Shown: positions 58,327-64,000 of the stretch, in pieces | Layout: each line of letters starts with the position of its first letter | Position numbering within the stretch: the first letter of the stretch is position 1 | NCBI GenBank assembly: GCA_011319805.1 | Contig: SJRY01000236.1 | Coordinates: 62,001 to 126,000 of the forward strand | Source: Macrocybe gigantea | Taxonomy: Eukaryota; Basidiomycota; Agaricomycetes; Agaricales; Callistosporiaceae | Direction: 5' to 3' | Length of the DNA stretch: 64,000 nucleotides | Program-made: the position numbers and the translations under genes | Notes under the pieces: generated by a model | Databases searched by the model: none | Told to the model about the DNA's origin: nothing | The model's input: the letters and a program-made list of their open reading frames with translations, nothing else

Positions 58327-61300
58327 ATGTCCGACAATAGGCCACCTCTTCCATCCTCCAACTCCTACTCAAGCAATCAGAGCGAAGGATACGGCGACCC
58401 TTTCGCAGACCGCCCTCACGTCCAGTTCAGCGAGCCTCAAGCGCCTTACCAAAGCTCCACCTCTCTTCCGCGCCATTATCCGAGCTCCACCAATCTCTCC
58501 ACCACGGACGCTCAGGATCAATATGATGATGACGAGTATGTTGAAAAGCAGCCACTAAACACAGGCCAAACTTTCACTGGCGGTTTCTATCCACCTGGGT
58601 AACGAATCTGTTTTTTGCCATATTGCGGAACGTGTTTGACGTCCCCCCAGCCCCCTTGACCCCAACACGCTCGGGGACCCATATGCAAACAGTCGTCCTG
58701 GGTCCGTGCATTCGACGTCCACTAATGGTGTTGAAGTCGCGTGGAGGCGTCGCCAGACGATCAAGCGTGGTGTGACACGTAAAGTGAAGCTCACCCAAGG
58801 CAACTTCATCACCGAATATCCCGTTCCCACTCCGGTACTCTCAGCAATCGAACCAAAGTGGTCGAACACAAAGACCACAGAGTTCTCGTGCGCTTCCCTT
58901 TTTTTTTCCCCCATCCTTTCCCGCAGCACTTATTGATTTCTAAATAAGTCATATGCGCTACACCGCAGCGACCTGTGATCCCGACGAGTTCACAGAAGCA
59001 AATGGATGGTCACTGCGCACGAAGCTTTACAACCGCGAGACCGAAATCCTCATTGCCGTCACATCCTACAACGAGGACAAGACCCTCTACGCCCGTACGC
59101 TGCATGGTGTTATGTTGAACATTCGTGACATATGCAAGACGAAGCAGTCCAAGTACTGGAGGAGGCATGCTGAGGAGGGAAACCCAGGCTGGCAGAAAAT
59201 AACGGTTGCTCTCATCGTCGATGGATTGGAGCCAATGGACAAGAGCGTTCTGGATGTCCTTGCGACAGTCGGAGTGTACCAGGATGGTGTCATGAAGAAG
59301 CAAGTCGACGGCAAGGATACTGCTGCTCACATATTTGAGGTACGTGTGGAAACAATGCCACTAGCCACGCTCTAAACCGCCTATTAGTATACAACGCAGC
59401 TCTCCGTGGACGCAACACCCCAGCTGGTCCTTCCGCAGCCCAACGATCCGCTCAATCTTGTTCCCGTACAAATCATTCTTGTGTTGAAGGCCAAGAACCA
59501 GAAGAAGATCAATTCCCATCGCTGGTTGTTCAATGCAATTGGAAAAATGCTCAACGTGAGTTTATCGATGCGGCTCTGGAAAGATGCTAAAATGTCTACT
59601 TTTCAGCCCGAGATCTGTGTTCTTATTGACGCTGGTACGAAGCCTGGACACAAGTCAATCTACTACCTTTGGGAAGCATTCTATAATGATGCCAATCTTG
59701 GTGGCTGCTGCGGTATGAGCTTTCTCTCACCATCATCCACAGATTCTCATTTTTGCCACCAGGCGAAATTCATGCCATGATCAAAGGAGGCAAGAAACTC
59801 TTGAATCCCTTGGTCGCAGCTCAGAACTTTGAGTACAAAATGTCCAACATCTTAGGTAACGCATTGTTTGCTTGAGTCTCTTCCTTTCCCTGAAACGCTT
59901 GCCAGATAAACCTCTTGAGAGTAGCTTCGGTTATGTTTCTGTATTGCCAGGCGCCTTCTCTGCGTATAGGTTCCGAGCCATCCTTGGTCGGCCATTAGAA
60001 CAATACTTCCATGGTGATCACTCTTTGGCCGATCGGTTGGGAGCCAAGGGTATCTACGGCATGAATATCTTCACAAAAAATATGTTCCTGGGTATGTACC
60101 GCAGCCCGCAGTTCATCCGCAGTTATCGTTCACACTCAGTGTGATATCCTATTAGCCGAGGATCGTATCCTGTGCTTCGAACTCGTCGCTAAAGCCGGTG
60201 ATCGCTGGACGCTCACCTATGTCAAACCCAGCAAAGCCGAAACTGATGTTCCCGAAACAGCCGTTGAGCTGATTGGTCAGCGGCGCCGTTGGTTGAACGG
60301 TTCTTTTGCAGCATCAGTGGTGCGTTCGTCATAGGCCATTTTTTTAGTCTCGCACTCTTTTCACCACACACCACAGTACGCATTGGTCAACTTTTTCATG
60401 TTCTACAAGTCCGGACATGGAATAATTAGGATGTTCTTTCTACATGTTCAAGCCCTCGTGAGTAGCGCATAATGAGCTTGAAAGCAAAGCTCACTCTTTA
60501 TCAAGTACAATCTGTTCTCCTTGATATTTTCATGGTTCTCCTTGGCAAACATCTGGTTAACATTCAGCATCATCATTGATTTGCTTCCATCTCAAGGCAT
60601 CAAAATCTTCGGAACTGAGGCTGTTGTAAGTCAGCTTTTCGTTTCCTCTGCGTCATGACCGTCTTTGATCCTCGGAGCAGACTCATTGGATCAACTTGGC
60701 GTTGAAATGGATCTATTTGTCATTTTTGGCTTTGCAATTTATTCTTGCGCTGGGCAATCGGCCCAAAGGCGAGCGGATGGCTTACACTCTAACGCTATGG
60801 TACGTCCATCCTGGGCATCGTCTTCATCCACCATTCATGCTGCAAGTTAGGGTTTACGCTGTCCTTGCCATCTACCTGTTGGTTTGCTCCTTCTGGTTGA
60901 CTGTCAAGGCATTCCAGGTGATACCGATTCAACGCGATTACATTTTCTTCCTAATGCTATTACTAGACTATACCGGAACAACTCAGGAATAAGACTACAG
61001 GACAGATCATTGCCACCTTCTTTGTGCCTCCCGTGGGTGCCCTGATTGCAGCAATGGTTTCGACATTTGGTGAATGCATATCACGGTACCTTCGTGCGGT
61101 GTTGCTGACCATGTGTTAGGAATATATTTCATTGCTTCTTTCCTCTACGTGAGCAGCGACGAGTAGCCTCGCTATGACTCGTTCTTATTTTCACCCATTC
61201 TCATAGCGCGACCCGTGGCATATGTTTTCGAGCTTCTTCCAATACCTTTGCCTTGCGCCAAGCTTCACCAATGTACTCAATGTCTATGCGTTCTGCAATT

Positions 61301-61958
61301 TGCATGATGTAGGTGTTTTATGCATTCAGTAGTTCGCGGCTAATGTCGTGCAGGTCTCTTGGGGTACAAAAGGGAGTGACAAAGTTGATGCATTGCCCTC
61401 GGTATCGTCGTCCAAGACGAAGGATGCCGATGCACCTGTGGTCCTGGACACGGCCAGAATCCAAGAGGACGTCGACGCAGCGTTTAAAGAGACGGTGACG
61501 CGTGCCATTACCAAGGTTGAGGTCAAAGAAGTCGCCGAGAAACCAAACATGGACGACCAGAACAAGACGTTCCGTACACGGCTCGTCGCCATGTGGATGC
61601 TTACGAACGCTACTTTGGCCATTGCGATCGAGAACATGAACGGCTTGCCCAGCAAAGACGCGACGAAAGACCAGGCTGACCTGGCGAAGAAACAGAATGC
61701 CTATTTTGGTGTCATCCTCTATTCTACATTCGGTCTTGCGGCAGTCCGGTTCACAGGTGTATGTCGCCCACCTCTTCTGGATTTAATATGCACTAACGGA
61801 CGGTATCTATAGTGCCTCTTCTATTTCTTCAAGAGAAACTTGTTCAGATTCTGCCGCAGAAACTGACCGATCCAGATACCCATATAATCGTCGCTTTGCT
61901 CGAATTCATTTGTTTTGTTGATATGGCTCCAAGGACATTGATTGACCAATTGCCGTAG
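58327..61958 (+). CDS. Chitin synthase (GT2, division 1)
   Basis: A cell-wall glycosyltransferase at the plasma membrane that polymerises UDP-GlcNAc. A Pro/Ser/Tyr-rich cytosolic N-terminus ([20 protein letters not shown]) precedes [16 protein letters not shown] and [20 protein letters not shown]. The catalytic domain follows: [86 protein letters not shown] and the product-binding QRRRW in [13 protein letters not shown]. At least six membrane helices follow, for example [17 protein letters not shown] and [20 protein letters not shown], with the class marker [20 protein letters not shown]. The motifs are those of division 1 enzymes (classes I-III). The last exon reads [12 protein letters not shown] and runs on to a stop at 61958. 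Most relatives end RRN or close to it, so one extra A around 61860-61863 may hide an earlier stop. Confidence 0.93.
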
Positions 61959-62079
61959 TTTCGGTTATCCAGATATCATCATATACACCGTTCCTCTATA
62001 CCATACACATATTTAGTACGCAAATGATCAGGAAAAAAGATTCTGGCATCGTCGGCCACCTATTTGAGAAATCATGAAT

Positions 62080-62902
62080 TTAGGAATACATTCCCGACCA
62101 CTCTTGTCTCTCATCGTCATCACCTCCATGATTTCCTCGATGTTGTGTAAAAGGCGTGGCAGGATGGTTTAATAATCCCATGAGAGTGTCCAGCTCCTGG
62201 AAAACGACATCTAGCTCGTCCGACCTCTCCTGAGATTGCGATTCGGTTTTGACTAAAAGGCGTCTACACATGGGGCACGAATTATGCTGCGAGTGCGTGT
62301 TGAGCCAAACATTCAATGTTACCTTGTCACAACTCACCGCCTCTTGAATCCACTTTGAGATGCTGTGGGTATAAGAAGATGGCCGCGGTCGTCAGAGCCA
62401 GAGAGCTTGTCTCAGCACGTTTTAGACTCAACTCCTTCCGACAAAATACATGGCCACATTGCCACTCCTGTGCTAGTCTGGTCACGCCCAGCTCCTCGAC
62501 GGGGTGTGCTGGGGAATCCAAGGCCAGTGCCACCTCTTCTTCAGCAAGAATTGCCCCTACGGAAGTGAAACATATCGGGCATACTGAATCTTGTTGAAGG
62601 AATGTCGAATATGTTCTCAAAGGGCCAGGAGAGGGTAACTTGCCTTGTTGATTGAGCTGTTTGATGTCCCGTTCGGTTAGCCTTGGCAGGCGTCCAGAAG
62701 CTCCTTGACCTGTCTAGGACAGAAAAGATCAGAATTTCACTCTCGAGTCTGACAAAACGACGTACGAAGGGGACAACTGATTAGCAGGGACTGAAGTTGC
62801 TATCTCTTCTCTGATCCTTTGTAGATGTTCTCTAAGTTGTTCTTCGGTAAAGCTCATGATATTCGGCCCTGGCAGAGTCCAAGCGCTGGCGAATTCATCC
62901 AT
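62080..62902 (-). CDS. RING-finger protein, probable E3 ubiquitin ligase
   Basis: The ATG at 62902 gives MDEFASAWTLPGPNIMSFTE, then an Arg/Gln-rich helix (LREHLQRIREEIATSVPANQ) and LPRLTERDIKQLNQQGKLP. The RING follows: CPICF, a long loop of about 40 residues, then CGHVFCRKDISKWIQEA and NSCPMCRRLL, spliced across two introns. This is a C3HC4 ring with an extended first loop, so an E3 ligase is likely. The acidic tail (LDVVFQELDTLMGLL, GGDDDERQEWSG) ends at 62080. The substrate is unknown. No frame break was seen. Confidence 0.8.
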
Positions 62903-63145
62903 AGCAGCGTATATGTTGATCGGACGCGTCAGCTCCTAATTGAGCAGACATCACGTTATCTCAATATCGCGGTCACGGGTTTTGCAAGAGGCTAGATAAC
63001 TGAGGGAGAGTTGTTACATCAAAAATACAGACATACGCGACAAATAGACTACTCATAAAAACAAGACTGTTTGGAAAGCGAGTGAGGCCAGCCTCGGGGA
63101 AGTGTACACGACGAGGATGACCAAAGACGGTGTGATGGAGGTGAA

Positions 63146-63646
63146 CTAGAACGGATTCTCGTCATCGTCGGCAAGTCTCCCTGGATCTTTGGGTTCCGTA
63201 GTGGTTTCGGCCTCGGGATCGCTCGATTTCTCGTTGTCGCTGCCCGAATCAGTCTCTTGCTGCGCGAAAAGCTGTGCTGGCTTTGCGCCTCTGGTCAAGA
63301 TCAGCATTTATCTTCAGCTCAGGAAAGATACGTAAACAAACTTTGTGAAGTGTTTCTTCCTCGCAGCACTGAGTTTTTGCGACACGGGCGTCATCAATTT
63401 ATCTGTGGGCGATACGTAGGTAGCGTCGCTGGAAGAGGCGATGTCAGGTCTCTGGGAAACGCTTAGTGCTGAGATCACGGACTGTGCATTGGCCATCCGC
63501 TTTGCCAGGAGAGCTTTTGCCCCCAATCCTGGGACTTGTGTGCCTATCGGCGCTTGTGGCACGACGACATGTGCTGCTTGAGATGGGTTATGCAGAGGTT
63601 GGATGCTAGATACGGGCGAGTCGGTCGGGGTCGAGACGGCAGACAT
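63146..63646 (-). CDS. Spo12-like mitotic exit regulator
   Basis: The start MSAVSTPTDSPVSSIQPLHN is followed by VPGLGAKALLAKRMANAQSV and the Spo12 box SPTDKLMTPVSQKLSAARKK with HFTKGAKPAQLF after one intron. An acidic tail rich in Glu and Asp ends ADDDENPF, with the stop at 63146-63148. Spo12 family proteins are small, largely disordered and share this short box. In yeast they act in the FEAR network that releases Cdc14 at anaphase. The assignment rests on this box alone, so the function is inferred. Confidence 0.75.
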
Positions 63647-63857
63647 GATGGTATTGTGGCTGAGAAAGTCTTTGTGACGCGTTCTCAAAGGGAGTTCAAC
63701 TTTGCACGTGACCTGCAGCTCACGTCGCGAACGGAGATGAATTCAGGCCACAATCGGGCTTCCCGCCATACAGCTTTGTGATATTCTGTGGACGCTTGTG
63801 GCCCTATAAAATGGGGCTGCTCCCGATGGATAATCCATTCGAACACCAACGATACCC

Positions 63858-64000
63858 ATGCCCAAACGACGAAACATAGTCGCACTGGGTCCGCGTTCTG
63901 TTGGTAGGTCATACCTTGTTTCGCGTGAACCTCACTGAAGCGCTCGTTTATAGGCAAATCTGCCCTTCTCATCCGCTTTACGCGTGATCAATTCGTAGAT
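63858..64000 (+). CDS. Rheb-like small GTPase, N-terminal part only
   Basis: The ATG at 63858 gives MPKRRNIVALGPRSVG and, after a short intron, KSALLIRFTRDQFVD, where the window ends. The P-loop GPRSVGKS has the Arg-Ser of Rheb in place of the Gly-Gly of Ras, so Rheb, the TORC1 activator, is the best guess. Only about 31 residues are visible, so another Ras-family member cannot be excluded. It is head-to-head with the Spo12-like gene (211 bp apart). Confidence 0.7.

Noticed and set aside
60915..60995. Frameshift in chitin synthase after KAFQ
   Set aside because: Using the TTACTAG acceptor gives [17 protein letters not shown] in frame.
1..64000. Biosynthetic cluster, transposon, CRISPR or viral insertion
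   Set aside because: Genes are conserved housekeeping types with fungal introns; no cluster core enzymes, terminal repeats, spacer arrays or viral genes were seen.

Overview
This window is nuclear DNA of a filamentous basidiomycete, most likely an Agaricomycete. The evidence is dense gene packing on both strands, many short spliceosomal introns (about 48-65 nt) in almost every gene, fungus-specific genes (chitin synthase, an OPY2-type HOG anchor, SLA1, a Spo12-like protein) and protein sequences of basidiomycete type. There is no sign of a prophage, transposon, CRISPR array or secondary-metabolite cluster. Almost everything is conserved cell-biology machinery, so the interest lies in gene structure and a few unusual proteins.

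Layout, left to right. 1-824 (-): a conserved but unrecognised protein running off the left edge. 1327-4735 (-): ER Hsp90 (endoplasmin) with signal peptide and C-terminal HDEL. 4896-7455 (-): a WW/FF-domain splicing/elongation factor of the TCERG1 type. 8097-10826 (+): a Dal5-like MFS transporter with about 20 introns. 11046-17238 (-): IQGAP. 17455-21234 (+): the inositol pyrophosphate kinase VIP1/Asp1. 21287-22130 (-): an inactive E2 variant of the AKTIP type. 22266-24115 (-): an AIR1/2-type zinc-knuckle protein. 24261-25409 (-): a CAF16-type ABC ATPase. 25627-27622 (+): OPY2-like. 28073-31489 (+): a UBA, IBR-like and BIRC6-type E2 protein. 31729-33664: two identical intron-containing tRNA-Tyr genes in inverted orientation around a peroxisomal carrier. 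33744-37108 (+): RTP1/TANGO6. 37287-37881 (-): TRAPPC2L/Tca17. 37963-40033 (-): eRF3. 40262-44132 (+): SLA1. 44231-50666 (-): SEC7. 50673-51014 (-): a small unrecognised gene. 51026-52403 (+): deoxyhypusine synthase. 52484-53455 (-): a divergent 14-3-3. 53456-54818: the only gene-poor stretch. 54819-55646 (+): a CNBP/GIS2 zinc-knuckle protein. 55847-56570 (+): COQ10. 56728-58091 (-): a GST-like protein. 58327-61958 (+): chitin synthase. 62080-62902 (-): a RING protein. 63146-63646 (-): Spo12-like. 63858 to the right edge (+): the start of a Rheb-like GTPase.

The genes do not form one pathway. Loose themes are RNA handling and translation (TCERG1-like, AIR, CAF16, eRF3, deoxyhypusine synthase for eIF5A, CNBP, tRNA-Tyr), membrane traffic and cortical growth (SEC7, Tca17, SLA1, IQGAP, chitin synthase) and ubiquitin signalling (three genes). 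Head-to-head pairs with short shared promoters are common (IQGAP/VIP1, CAF16/OPY2, eRF3/SLA1, small gene/DHS, GST-like/chitin synthase, Spo12-like/Rheb-like).

Two cautions apply. First, about ten genes need a one-base shift to keep a well-conserved protein in frame, often at a short homopolymer. That pattern looks more like sequence or assembly error than pseudogenes. Second, exon joins were made by eye. The gene spans given run from start codon to stop codon and include introns.
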